Of a DNA stretch of 64,000 nucleotides, positions 16,414 through 26,216 are shown one piece after another; within the stretch, counting starts at the first letter, position 1; each line of letters opens with the position of its first letter. The position numbers were made by a program, and so were the translations under genes. The DNA comes from CAYXTW01 sp964452645 (GTDB taxonomy: Bacteria; Zixibacteria; MSB-5A5; GN15; PGXB01), in the NCBI GenBank assembly GCA_964452645.1, contig CAYVMO010000001.1:177970-241969 (forward strand), in the 5' to 3' direction. The notes beneath the pieces are model-generated. The model was not told the DNA's origin and did not search any database. It saw only the letters and a program-made list of their open reading frames with translations.

Positions 16414-18342
16414 ATGGGCAAAACGATAGCCGAAAAAGTTCTTTCCGAACATCTGGTCTCGGGGAAGATGATCCCCGGTGAAGATATAGCCGTTAAAATA
16501 GATCAAACCCTGACTCAGGATGCAACCGGGACAATGGCGTATCTTCAGTTCGAAGCGTTAGGTTTAAAAAAAGTCAAAACCGAACTATCCGTGTCGTACG
16601 TCGATCATAATACACTTCAGGCAAGTTTCGAAAACGCCGACGACCATCTGTTTCTTCAGTCGGTGGCATCGAAATACGGCATATATTTTTCACGTCCGGG
16701 AAACGGTATCTGCCATCAGGTGCATCTGGAACGCTTCGGTGTTCCCGGCAAGACACTGCTTGGTTCCGATTCGCATACGCCGACCGGCGGCGGTCTGGGG
16801 ATGATTGCCATGGGCGCCGGTGGTCTGGATGTGGCGGTGGCTATGGGTGGCGGACCTTTTTATTTAAAGATGCCGGAAATAATAAATATTCGATTAAAAG
16901 GCAAATTGAGACCGTTTGTGACCGCCAAAGATATCATCTTGGAAGTCCTGAGGACATTGAGTGTTAAAGGCGGTGTCGGGCGGATTATTGAATACAGCGG
17001 TCCCGGTGTGGCTTCGCTTTCGGTTCCCGAGAGAGCGACCATCACCAATATGGGCGCGGAATTGGGCGCGACGACGTCGATATTTCCCTCCGATGAAAAC
17101 ACCAAAAAATATCTGCAATGGCAAAAACGTGGCAAAAGTTTCAGTAAATTGGAAGCGGATTCCGATGCCGAATATTCGAACGTAATCGAAATAGATTTGA
17201 GCAAACTCGAACCATTGGCGGCACAGCCGCACTCTCCGGATAATGTCATTGAAGTCAAAAGATTGAAGAAAATGAAAGTCAACCAGGTGAGTATCGGCAG
17301 TTGCACTAATTCGTCGCTGGCTGATTTGATGACCTCGGCGCGATTGCTCAAAGGCAAAACGGTTCATCCGGAAGTATCCATGACCTTTTCGCCCGGTTCC
17401 AAACAGGTCTTTCGGGAAATAGCGGCCAATGGAGCGTTGGCCGATATTATCGCTTCCGGGGCACGGATTCTGGAATCGGCCTGCGGGCCATGTATCGGTA
17501 TGGGGCAGGCGCCGAATACCGATGCCGTTTCAATCAGGTCATTTAACCGCAACTTTCTCGGCCGCTCCGGTACAAAAAGCGCCAATGTCTATCTGGCCAG
17601 CCCGGAGACATGCGTCGCCAGCGCCATTAAAGGAGTAATTACCGATCCGAGAGAGCTTGGTCGCTACCCGAAAGTGGCATTGCCGAAGACAATAAAAATC
17701 GATGACTCCGGTATTATCGCGCCGTCGAAAACCCCGGCCAAAGTAAAAGTCATTCGCGGGCCGAATATCGCTCCTTTACCATTGAACAAAGAGATGGGGG
17801 AGTCGATCGAGGGTGAAATCCTTTTGAAAGTCGGCGACAATATCACGACCGATCATATTATGCCGGCCGGGGCGAAAATTTTACCGCTGCGGTCTAATAT
17901 TCCCAAGATATCGGAATTCGTATACAATGTTGTCGACCCGGATTTTCCCAAACGGGCCAAAGAGAAGGGCGGCGGTCTTATAATCGGCGGCGATAATTAC
18001 GGGCAAGGATCCTCCCGGGAACATGCCGCTCTGGCGCCGATGTACCTCGGCATTAAGATGGTGGTGGTAAAATCATTCGCACGGATTCATCTGGCCAATC
18101 TGATTAATTTCGGAATTCTTCCGGCGACTTTCTCGGATCCGGCCGATTACGATAAAATCAACCAGGGTGATCTCTTTGAGATACCCAATATCAAAGATGC
18201 GGTTAAGGATTCTGATTTTGTGGAGGCAAAAAACAAAACCAATGGTGTCACCTATAAATTTGATATCAATCTTACGCCCCGACAACGAGAAATTATAATG
18301 CGCGGCGGACTGCTGAATTATACCAAAGCCGGAGGAAAATAG
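16414..18342 (+). CDS. acn: Aconitate hydratase
   Basis: Interconverts citrate and isocitrate through cis-aconitate in the TCA cycle, using a [4Fe-4S] cluster. The ATG at 16414 has AAGGAG 7 bases upstream and gives the family start MGKTIAEKVL; the frame extends further to 16360 without support. Cluster ligands are expected from SIGSCTNSS and SACGPCIGMG. The swivel domain keeps GSSREHAALAP. The 642-residue length fits the shorter bacterial aconitases, not the 890-residue AcnA. The gene heads a plus-strand run into gcvT (0-base gap) and comB. Confidence 0.93.
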   Translation: MGKTIAEKVLSEHLVSGKMIPGEDIAVKIDQTLTQDATGTMAYLQFEALGLKKVKTELSVSYVDHNTLQASFENADDHLFLQSVASKYGIYFSRPGNGICHQVHLERFGVPGKTLLGSDSHTPTGGGLGMIAMGAGGLDVAVAMGGGPFYLKMPEIINIRLKGKLRPFVTAKDIILEVLRTLSVKGGVGRIIEYSGPGVASLSVPERATITNMGAELGATTSIFPSDENTKKYLQWQKRGKSFSKLEADSDAEYSNVIEIDLSKLEPLAAQPHSPDNVIEVKRLKKMKVNQVSIGSCTNSSLADLMTSARLLKGKTVHPEVSMTFSPGSKQVFREIAANGALADIIASGARILESACGPCIGMGQAPNTDAVSIRSFNRNFLGRSGTKSANVYLASPETCVASAIKGVITDPRELGRYPKVALPKTIKIDDSGIIAPSKTPAKVKVIRGPNIAPLPLNKEMGESIEGEILLKVGDNITTDHIMPAGAKILPLRSNIPKISEFVYNVVDPDFPKRAKEKGGGLIIGGDNYGQGSSREHAALAPMYLGIKMVVVKSFARIHLANLINFGILPATFSDPADYDKINQGDLFEIPNIKDAVKDSDFVEAKNKTNGVTYKFDINLTPRQREIIMRGGLLNYTKAGGK

Positions 18343-19455
18343 ATGACGGACGAACCGTCGGACACCCCGAAAAAAACACCTTTTTATAAGTATCATGTCA
18401 AGGCGGGCGCCAAAATGGTGCCATTCGCCGGGTATATTATGCCGGTTCAATATACCGGCATTACCGGGGAACATCTGGCGGTCAGGAAGAATGTCGGGCT
18501 GTTTGATATCTCACACATGGGTGAGTTCGAGATTTCCGGCGCTGACGCGTTGAATTTTATCCAGAAAATGACGGTTAATGATGCCTCACGATTGGAGCCG
18601 GGCAAGATTCAATATTCATGTATGTGTTATGAGGACGGTGGAATTGTCGATGACCTGCTGGTTTACTGTCTTGAGGAAAAATATATGCTGGTTGTCAATG
18701 CGGCCAATATCGATAAGGATTTTCAATGGCTCGAATCGCACCTTGATGGAGATGCTGAACTAAAAAACCGCTCCGACGATCTTGGTTTGCTGGCTGTGCA
18801 AGGACCGAAAGCGGTAAATGTACTGAAGGGAATCTGTGATTATGATTTCGATTCATTGTCGTATTATAACTCGGCGATGGTAACCATCGCGGGACATAGT
18901 CTGTTATTATCGCGGACCGGTTATACGGGCGAAGATGGCGTTGAGATATACATTCCGCCTGAATTCGCTGATGATATCTGGACCGCCATTATCGATGAAG
19001 GCAAAAAGTATGATTTGAAATTGATCGGTCTGGGCGCCCGCGATACTTTAAGGCTGGAAATGAAGATGGCTCTGTACGGCAACGATATCGATAAGACAAC
19101 ATCGCCGATCGAAGCCGGACTGGCGTGGATTGTCAATTTCGATAAGGGTGACTTTATCGGCCGCGAGATTCTCGTGCAGCAAAAAGAAAACAAGCCGGAA
19201 CGGCGGCTGATTTGTCTGGAACTGGAGGGGAAAGCCTTTCCGCGTCATGGATATGAAATCGTAAACGACGGCCAGGTGGTGGGTAAGATTACGTCGGGGA
19301 CGTTTTCACCATCTTTGGAAAGGCCGATTGCAATGGGTTACCTTCCACTGGCTCTGACCAGGCCGGGAAACAAGGTCGAGATAAGTATCCGCAATAGACT
19401 TTTCCCGGCCAAAGTTGTCAAACCACCCTTTTATAAGGAGGCATCTCACCTCTGA
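18343..19455 (+). CDS. gcvT: Aminomethyltransferase (glycine cleavage T protein)
   Basis: T protein of the glycine cleavage system; it releases ammonia from the aminomethyl-lipoyl H protein and forms methylene-tetrahydrofolate. The 370-residue length is standard. Motifs: PFAGYIMPVQY, FDISHMGEFE, SGADALNFIQK, RTGYTGEDGVEIY and, near the end, MGYLPL. GGAGG inside the end of the aconitase gene serves as its ribosome site, and the ATG follows the aconitase stop with no gap. No gcvH or gcvP lies in the window, so the rest of the system must be elsewhere. Confidence 0.94.
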   Translation: MTDEPSDTPKKTPFYKYHVKAGAKMVPFAGYIMPVQYTGITGEHLAVRKNVGLFDISHMGEFEISGADALNFIQKMTVNDASRLEPGKIQYSCMCYEDGGIVDDLLVYCLEEKYMLVVNAANIDKDFQWLESHLDGDAELKNRSDDLGLLAVQGPKAVNVLKGICDYDFDSLSYYNSAMVTIAGHSLLLSRTGYTGEDGVEIYIPPEFADDIWTAIIDEGKKYDLKLIGLGARDTLRLEMKMALYGNDIDKTTSPIEAGLAWIVNFDKGDFIGREILVQQKENKPERRLICLELEGKAFPRHGYEIVNDGQVVGKITSGTFSPSLERPIAMGYLPLALTRPGNKVEISIRNRLFPAKVVKPPFYKEASHL

Positions 19456-20183
19456 TGCGCGCCGAATTATTTCTTATACCGGGCCCGGTCAGCGAAGAGC
19501 GTCTGGCCGATAAAACACTGGTGGCGATAGATGTTCTGCGCGCCTCGACGACCATCTGTCAGGCGCTGCAGGCGGGCGCCAGGGCGGTAATTCCGGTCGA
19601 GCAGCCGGGCGAGGCGGCGGAGATGAGGGCCAAGATCGGTGTCGAAGATACAATTCTCGGCGGTGAGAGAAAAGGTCTCAAGATTGAAAATTTCGATCTG
19701 GGAAATTCACCTTTTGAATATACCGAAGACATTGTCAAAGATAAATTCGTTGTTTTAACGACGACCAACGGCACGAGGATTTATTCGAAAGCGGCGCCGT
19801 CGAATTTGAAAATAACCGCCGGATTGGTGAATATCTCGAGAGTAACGCAGAAAGTCAAAGAGGCCGCAAAGGATTTGATAATTATCTGCGCCGGCGATGA
19901 GGGTGATTTCTCGATTGAGGATACGCTTTGCGGCGGGATGCTTCTGCATAAACTTATCATTGAAAACAATATCGAGATGGAGCTTAATGATGCCGCTTCG
20001 CTGGCCTTGCTGCTTTACCGGGCCAACAGCCGCAGCCTGAAACAAACCATCGCCCGCGGAGAACATGGCCGACTCCTGGCCGACCTCGGTTTCGGCCGCG
20101 ACGTTGAACTGGCGACCGAAACCGATTCCATACCGGTTCTGCCGATTTTAAAAGACCGCCGAATCATTCTCGAGGAAATTTAA
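19455..20183 (+). CDS. comB: 2-phosphosulfolactate phosphatase (ComB family)
   Basis: A magnesium-dependent acid phosphatase fold known from coenzyme M synthesis in methanogens, where it turns phosphosulfolactate into sulfolactate. Seen: VAIDVLRASTTICQAL, GGERKGLKIENFDLGNSP, TTTNGTR and ICAGDEGDFSIEDTLCGG, all diagnostic of the family. The 242-residue length is typical. The ATG overlaps the gcvT stop (TGATG), so the pair is translationally coupled. Many non-methanogenic bacteria carry comB; its role there may be in sulfolactate or other phosphosulfonate metabolism, and the substrate here is uncertain. Confidence 0.9.
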   Translation: MRAELFLIPGPVSEERLADKTLVAIDVLRASTTICQALQAGARAVIPVEQPGEAAEMRAKIGVEDTILGGERKGLKIENFDLGNSPFEYTEDIVKDKFVVLTTTNGTRIYSKAAPSNLKITAGLVNISRVTQKVKEAAKDLIIICAGDEGDFSIEDTLCGGMLLHKLIIENNIEMELNDAASLALLLYRANSRSLKQTIARGEHGRLLADLGFGRDVELATETDSIPVLPILKDRRIILEEI

Positions 20184-20186
20184 TTT

Positions 20187-22133
20187 TTGACACGGAAACC
20201 GTTGAATCGTTTTGATATTATGAAATATTTCCATTTATATTTTCTCGTGATACTTCTGATATGCGGCGATTTCCTTTTTGCGAATGATGAAATCCCCAAT
20301 GGCGTTGAATTTGAGTTGATCGTGCGTCAGAAGCCGGAAGTGATTGATAAATATTTCGAAATTACCAGAGACACAATCGAAGTTGCCGACGGTCTCAGGC
20401 AATACACGCTTCTGGTTAATATGGGCCTGGACATCGAGGTTGAAGAGGTCGACTCACAATCCGTCATCTTTAACTGTCAACTGATCACTTTCGGTCCCAA
20501 TCCGTACAATTTTGCCGAACGATACCGGATTGAGTATAATCTTCCGGCGAGAATCAGTAATATTCCGGGGAAAAATAATTCGATTTATCAGCTTCTGATC
20601 AGCCCCAGAAAATCAGTTGAAATCGATACGATATCCTGCGCTTACAAACCGAATGCCGGCGGCGATTTCGGGATGGACCCGTCGGCCAATTTCGATATAT
20701 ACTTCGTAAAGAATTCGCTGGGTGATTTTCACTGGAACAACATTAAAAATTATCTTGAAGCCGATTATGGATTTTTCCAGACTAAGTTCAATATATCCAC
20801 CTCGAGTAAAATGTCGTTATTTCTCTGCCCCTGTCCGAGCCCGATTATCAACTGGGATAAGCGCTTCGGATACGCAATCGACCCGGGCCGGGCGAATATC
20901 TATACGATTTACAATCATGATTTCGTTTCGACCGACGCCATTTTGCCGAATATGCTGCGGCTGCTTCAACTGTGGGGATATGCACCTCCGTTTCTGGTCG
21001 AGGGAATCGCGGGCTATTTCGATTTCACGCAGTACCGAATAAAAAAATTAAGGGAGAAATCGGAAATTCCGGGCGTAAGAAATATCCTGACGACGTCCGG
21101 CTATTATTCGGCGGACCCGACGGCGGCGGAGATAGTGTCGGCTTCTTTCGCGAAATATTTGATTAATGTGTATGGTGTCGGCAAGATGCAAACGCTTTAC
21201 AAACAGTCCGACGATCTTACTTTATTGAAAAATCTGGAAGAATTATACGGCAGGCCGCTTGATTCTTTGCAGAAAGACTGGCTGGCCGCGGTCGATACGA
21301 TTACTTTTACAAGACAGATGTTCGACCATTTTGCGGGACGAGCCAATGCCATCAACCATATCACCAAGCAACTGGAATATCTGGAGGAGATGCCGAAGTA
21401 CGATCAATCGCGATTCGATACGCTCGATACTCACACCAAGCTGGCCTCGACTTATTATCAGACGGGCGATTATGACAAAGCGCTGAAAGAGTTCAAGTTT
21501 TTGCAGGCCGATGATACGGCCAAAGCGACCAACTGGCAGATAATCGGAAATCTATATTTGATTAACAATGAACTGGATTCGGCCTGGGCGGCATTCGATT
21601 CGGCTTTTCAACTTGACACCACGTATGCTGCCGCCAAATTATTGCAGGCCAAAATCCTGGCGTTGCGGGGCGATACGGTGGGGGCCATTAAACTGGCCGA
21701 GGAATTTTACGGTAAAGAGCAGTCTCCCCCCGGCAAGATCGAGTTTTTGTTGCTGTTGGGCGCGCTTTATAAAGCTCCGGGGATGAATCAGGATACAGCC
21801 AAGGCGGAAAAATATTTTTCCGATGCGGCCGTCTGGTCGAGTGATATGATGGCCAAAGTCCCCGACGACCCGGTTTATAAACTCCGTGCCGGTCTGGCTT
21901 ATTTCGGCCTGGGGCAGTACCATGATGCCATACAGTATCTGGAGCTGGCGCGCTTTACCGAACAGCGGGCGTATCATACGGGTCGCATTCTGGTGAATCT
22001 GGGGATGCTTTATGACGTTATCGGCGACCATGACAAAGCGGTCGAGTATTATCAGGCCTGTCTGGCGAGTCCCTCGGCGCAATATCATCGTGAACTCTGC
22101 CGAAAGTATATCGTAAAACCGTATAAAGAATAG
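20187..22133 (+). CDS. Exported protein: peptidase-MA-like domain (catalytic motif lost) plus TPR repeats
   Basis: A signal peptide (MKYFHLYFLVILLICGDFLFA) precedes a beta-rich N-terminal part. The region 240-370 resembles the peptidase MA family: FLVEGIAGYFDF (269-280) looks like its PxWLxEGLAxYF motif, but the upstream zinc motif HExxH is replaced by PNMLRLL (254-260), so it is probably not a protease. The C-terminal half (about 385-640) is a run of TPR units. The start is ambiguous: TTG at 20187 has GAGGA 10 bases upstream, while ATG at 20220 gives a shorter signal peptide. It follows comB by 3 bases. Confidence 0.75.
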   Translation: MTRKPLNRFDIMKYFHLYFLVILLICGDFLFANDEIPNGVEFELIVRQKPEVIDKYFEITRDTIEVADGLRQYTLLVNMGLDIEVEEVDSQSVIFNCQLITFGPNPYNFAERYRIEYNLPARISNIPGKNNSIYQLLISPRKSVEIDTISCAYKPNAGGDFGMDPSANFDIYFVKNSLGDFHWNNIKNYLEADYGFFQTKFNISTSSKMSLFLCPCPSPIINWDKRFGYAIDPGRANIYTIYNHDFVSTDAILPNMLRLLQLWGYAPPFLVEGIAGYFDFTQYRIKKLREKSEIPGVRNILTTSGYYSADPTAAEIVSASFAKYLINVYGVGKMQTLYKQSDDLTLLKNLEELYGRPLDSLQKDWLAAVDTITFTRQMFDHFAGRANAINHITKQLEYLEEMPKYDQSRFDTLDTHTKLASTYYQTGDYDKALKEFKFLQADDTAKATNWQIIGNLYLINNELDSAWAAFDSAFQLDTTYAAAKLLQAKILALRGDTVGAIKLAEEFYGKEQSPPGKIEFLLLLGALYKAPGMNQDTAKAEKYFSDAAVWSSDMMAKVPDDPVYKLRAGLAYFGLGQYHDAIQYLELARFTEQRAYHTGRILVNLGMLYDVIGDHDKAVEYYQACLASPSAQYHRELCRKYIVKPYKE

Positions 22134-22155
22134 CCGGATGATAAGGAAAAGAATC

Positions 22156-22195
22156 GTCAGGTCGCATCCCCGATAAATCGGGTACAGGACCTGAC
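22156..22195. repeat. Nested hairpin element
   Basis: Outer arms GTCAGGTC (22156-22163) and GACCTGAC (22188-22195) enclose an inner hairpin CCCGAT-AA-ATCGGG (22169-22182). The inner part recurs at 38377-38389. No T run follows, so it is more like an intergenic repeat than a terminator. Confidence 0.6.
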
Positions 22196-22230
22196 GAAAC
22201 AATATAAATAGGCAGACAGTTTCTTAAAAT

Positions 22231-24312
22231 ATGTTCAACTTCCTCAACTCAGCCGTATTGATTGCCGCGGCGGCGGCGCTTATCCCGCTTCTGATACACC
22301 TGTTCTCGAAGCGGAAAGTAAAAATTATTGATTTTTCGTCGCTGAAACATCTCAAAGAGATGCAGCGTCGGCAGGTGCGGCGAATCAAACTGCGGCAGCT
22401 GCTTTTGCTTTTGTTACGCATGTTGATAATCCTGGCGGCGGTGCTGGCCTTCGCCCGTCCGGCCTCGAAAGGCGGTTTTATCGGCTCTCATGCGGGGGTA
22501 TCGTCGGTGATACTTCTGGACCGGTCGGCCTCGATGCAGCGGCAGGTAAAGGACGGAATACTCTTCGAACTGGCCAAAAAAAAAGTCGGCGATATTTTGC
22601 AATCTTTCGGACAGAGCGACGAACTGCTTTTGATTCCGTATGATCGCCAGGTATATTTTCCGGCCGGGGAGCGGTTTTTCAGCCGCGAGGTGGCGGAGAA
22701 TGTACTGAAAGAACTGACACCCGGATATGGTGAAGACAACCTTCAGGAAGCCTTTAACAAGGCGGTTAAGCTCTTATCCGGGGCCAAGAATCTAAATAAG
22801 GAATTGTATATCGTAACCGATCGGCAGTTGAATTCTTTGCCGGAGACGGTCGATTCGCTCGATGAAAATATCTCGGTTTATTTTGTCGATTTGCCGGTGG
22901 AAACCGACGGCAACTGCGGCGTGGTTAATATCGAGATGGGCGGGCAGCTGATCGAGGTCGGTTCCCCGTTTATGATTAAGGCGCAGATAAAAAATTATGA
23001 CAATTTTTCAAAATCGGAACTTCTCGCATCGCTTTTTGTCGACGGTATTCGGGTCATGCAGACCGAATTTACCGTCGCCGGCAATGAAACCGAGACGGTG
23101 CAATTCCGACATACGGTATATAAGCCGGGATATCACAGCGGGTGGGTGGAAATCTCGGATGACGGCCTGCTGCCCGACAACAAATTTTATTTCAGTTTCA
23201 AAATTCCGGAGCAGTTTAATGTCCTGACTATCGACGGTGATAACAGCGGGCAGTTGATGGAACTGGCGCTGGTGCCAACGGAACAGCTGGCACGGTACTG
23301 GTCTGTCAAGACGATTACACCCGATATGCTGACCTCGGTAAGGCTCAGGGATTATGACGTCGTCGTGGCGGCCGGAATCTCGAATTTGCCATCGACCGTG
23401 ACCTCGCAGTTGTTCAGTTATGTCGACCGCGGCGGCGGTCTGTTTTTTATAATGGGCAGCGATATCGATAAAGATTATTTCAACAATAATTTCGGTTCAA
23501 AACTGGATCTCACGATTGATGAGCCACTGCCGGACAATGTCAGCGGCGCCGGTTATTACACGCTGGAGAGATTCGATTACAGTCATCCGATTTTCAAAGC
23601 TTTCGATGTTTTCCAGAAAGATTCGCTTCCGACATTGAAATTTTTCGCGCTGGCGAAGACGGAGGACGGCGCGGGCAATCGCGATCTGGCCTGGTTTTCC
23701 AACGGCACCCCGGCTTTAATCGAGCAGAATTTCGGACTGGGTAAGATTATCCTGTTTTCGTCACCGATATTAACCAAGTATACCGATCTGGCGTCACATT
23801 CGTTTTTTGTCCCGTTCGTTATAAGAACGCTGGAGTACCTGGCCCATGACATGTCGACTTACGAGCTGAACAACTATGTCGGCGGCCCGGTGTACCGAAC
23901 GGTATCAGGCGAGGAGGCCGGCTATAGTACGATCCAGATGATAACGCCCGATAGCAGACAGTACGGCATCGCCGGCGCGGAGAAAAACAGGCAGCTTACA
24001 TTCGAGTGTCGACCGATCGATATGCCCGGCATCTATTCTTTGAAAGACGATAATAAACTGATTGACCTGTTTCCGGTCAATCTTCCGGTTAAGGAAAGCG
24101 ACCTGACGACGGTTGATTTCGATCGACAAAAAGCCTCTCTCAGAATTCAAAAATCCAAAATCCTGCCGTACGAGCGGGCTTTTGCGGCATCCATATCCGA
24201 GGCCCGGTTCGGCCGGGAATTGTGGAAAATCTTTTTGTGGGCGGCGGCTGTGCTTCTGGCGGTGGAAATGCTCTTCGCGCGCGATAGCGCCAAACAATCC
24301 GAAGAACAATGA
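22231..24312 (+). CDS. BatA/vWA domain membrane protein
   Basis: Membrane protein with an N-terminal BatA domain: a first helix (residues 5-25), the cytoplasmic IHLFSKRKVKIIDFSSLKHL motif and a second helix (about 55-76). A von Willebrand A domain follows with a metal-site start DRSAS at 97-101, then a long periplasmic part including a gatase-like region near 320-520, and a last helix near 667-685. BatA-type proteins, known from Bacteroides aerotolerance operons, sit with MoxR ATPases and DUF58 proteins; neither is here. The gene overlaps the next one by 4 bases (ATGA), so the two are co-transcribed. The precise role is unknown. Confidence 0.82.
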   Translation: MFNFLNSAVLIAAAAALIPLLIHLFSKRKVKIIDFSSLKHLKEMQRRQVRRIKLRQLLLLLLRMLIILAAVLAFARPASKGGFIGSHAGVSSVILLDRSASMQRQVKDGILFELAKKKVGDILQSFGQSDELLLIPYDRQVYFPAGERFFSREVAENVLKELTPGYGEDNLQEAFNKAVKLLSGAKNLNKELYIVTDRQLNSLPETVDSLDENISVYFVDLPVETDGNCGVVNIEMGGQLIEVGSPFMIKAQIKNYDNFSKSELLASLFVDGIRVMQTEFTVAGNETETVQFRHTVYKPGYHSGWVEISDDGLLPDNKFYFSFKIPEQFNVLTIDGDNSGQLMELALVPTEQLARYWSVKTITPDMLTSVRLRDYDVVVAAGISNLPSTVTSQLFSYVDRGGGLFFIMGSDIDKDYFNNNFGSKLDLTIDEPLPDNVSGAGYYTLERFDYSHPIFKAFDVFQKDSLPTLKFFALAKTEDGAGNRDLAWFSNGTPALIEQNFGLGKIILFSSPILTKYTDLASHSFFVPFVIRTLEYLAHDMSTYELNNYVGGPVYRTVSGEEAGYSTIQMITPDSRQYGIAGAEKNRQLTFECRPIDMPGIYSLKDDNKLIDLFPVNLPVKESDLTTVDFDRQKASLRIQKSKILPYERAFAASISEARFGRELWKIFLWAAAVLLAVEMLFARDSAKQSEEQ

Positions 24313-26216
24313 CCTTACTCTCCGGCGAAAATATTTTCAAGCAGTATGAAGATAATATTTTGTTTGACGGCCTGTCTTTTTCGGTAAAGCACGACGACCG
24401 TATCGGCCTGGTCGGTCCCAACGGTATCGGTAAAACGACGCTGCTCGATATTATCGCCGGCCGTATCCGGCCGGATGAGGGCGAAGTTATCAGGTCGAAA
24501 AATTGTGAAATTGCCTATGTTTTGCAGGAATTCAACCTGTCCGAAAATCAAAACCTGTTCGATTTTGTCGCTTCGGGGCGGGAGGATATCATCAATTTTC
24601 GTTGCGAAATAACATCAATTGAAGAGCAACTTCATATAAATCCGGATTCCCCGGCACTGATTGAAAAATTAGGTGAAGCGCAGCATCAGTTTGAAGTCGC
24701 GGGAGGTTATGATTTTGAGGCCGAGGTTAAAATCATTTTGGTCGGCCTGGGTTTTCCCGAAAACAGGTTTCATAATCTACTCAGCGATTTTTCCGGCGGC
24801 GAGAAAAATCGGGCGGCATTGGCCAGAATCCTGGCCGGGAAAAGCACGCTGCTTCTTCTTGATGAGCCGACGAATCATCTCGATATCGAATCGACTATCT
24901 GGCTGGAAGAATATTTGAAAGATCTGGACAAAGCGTACATAATAGTTTCGCATGATCGGATGTTTCTGTCGAATACGATTCAAAAAGTGTGGGAGATTTC
25001 ATCGGGGAAGATCAATCAGTATTTCAATGGCTTCGACAACTTCCTGATTGAACGCGAGGAGCGCAAAAATCTGCTGGTGCATCAGTATAAACATCAGCAG
25101 GAAGAGATAAAACGTATCGAGGATTTTATCCGCCGCAATATGGCCGGCCAAAAAACAAAACAGGCACAATCACGGCAGAAGTATTTATCACGAATTAAAA
25201 GGATTTCTCTGCCCGAGGCCGAAAAGGCAAGGCCATTATTTTCGCTCGATTCCGGTCAGCGCTCGTATAATCTGGTGCTTTCGGTCGAAAAGGCCTGTTT
25301 CGGTTACGGCAATCATGCGCTGGTTTCGGATGTGAATTTTAATATTTATCGGGGCGATCGGGTCGGATTGATCGGCCTGAACGGCTCGGGCAAGACGACG
25401 ATCTTGAAATCCATTCTGGGCGAGCTGGAGATAATCAATGGCACGGCCGAAATCGGTCGCAAAGTCGATGTCGCCTATTTCGATCAGGAGCTTTCCGATC
25501 TCGACGAGACGAATACGGTTCTCGACGAATTATGGCTGGTCGATTCGCGGGCCGAAGCGGGAACGTTGCGATCGTTTCTGGCCCGATTCGGTTTCCGGGG
25601 AGAAGATATTTTCAAAAAGATATCGGTTCTTTCCGGCGGTGAAAAAACCAAGCTGATTCTGGCCAAATTGTTGTTTTTTCCGGCCAATTTTTTAATTTTC
25701 GACGAGCCGACCAATCATCTGGACATCGATTCCCGGCAGGCGCTGGAGGAAGCGTTAAGAAATTACAACGGAACCTTTCTGGTGGTCAGCCATGATCGTT
25801 TTTTCCTGGATCAGGTAGTCGACAGGATAATCGCCATTGATGATGGAAGGGTAAATATTTATCATGGAAATTACAGTTACTACCGTGAAAAACAAAACGC
25901 GGCGGTACAGGTTGTTGAAAAGAGGCCGCCCGATCCTGAAAAAATAAGTCAATATACCGAATTTAAAAAGCTTTCTCAGAAAAAGGGAAAAATCAAAAAA
26001 GAACTGCGTTCGGTGCAATCCAAAATAAAAGACCATGAGACCATTCTGCATCGGCTGGAGGATGATATTCGATATAATATTCCCCGTTCCGATTGGGGAA
26101 AACTGGCGGCCGCCTCACAGGAAAAATCAAGGATTGAAGATTTGCTTTTAGAGCTTTATAATAAGTTTGAAGAATTGGAGAAACTGAATGCCGAATATTC
26201 TGATACTGAGCAGTAG
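24309..26216 (+). CDS. ABC-F family ATPase
   Basis: A soluble protein with two ABC ATPase domains and no membrane segments, the ABC-F type that binds the ribosomal E site (EttA/Uup-like). First domain: Walker A GPNGIGKTT at 36-44, signature DFSGGEKNRAALAR, Walker B LLLLDEPTNHLD. An arm and linker rich in K/R/E follow (IKRIEDFIRRNMAGQKTKQA). Second domain: GLNGSGKTT, SVLSGGEKTKL, FLIFDEPTNHLD. The C-terminal ~90 residues form a coiled coil, as in Uup. It could be a translation factor or a resistance protein; housekeeping is more likely. Confidence 0.92.
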   Translation: MTLLSGENIFKQYEDNILFDGLSFSVKHDDRIGLVGPNGIGKTTLLDIIAGRIRPDEGEVIRSKNCEIAYVLQEFNLSENQNLFDFVASGREDIINFRCEITSIEEQLHINPDSPALIEKLGEAQHQFEVAGGYDFEAEVKIILVGLGFPENRFHNLLSDFSGGEKNRAALARILAGKSTLLLLDEPTNHLDIESTIWLEEYLKDLDKAYIIVSHDRMFLSNTIQKVWEISSGKINQYFNGFDNFLIEREERKNLLVHQYKHQQEEIKRIEDFIRRNMAGQKTKQAQSRQKYLSRIKRISLPEAEKARPLFSLDSGQRSYNLVLSVEKACFGYGNHALVSDVNFNIYRGDRVGLIGLNGSGKTTILKSILGELEIINGTAEIGRKVDVAYFDQELSDLDETNTVLDELWLVDSRAEAGTLRSFLARFGFRGEDIFKKISVLSGGEKTKLILAKLLFFPANFLIFDEPTNHLDIDSRQALEEALRNYNGTFLVVSHDRFFLDQVVDRIIAIDDGRVNIYHGNYSYYREKQNAAVQVVEKRPPDPEKISQYTEFKKLSQKKGKIKKELRSVQSKIKDHETILHRLEDDIRYNIPRSDWGKLAAASQEKSRIEDLLLELYNKFEELEKLNAEYSDTEQ

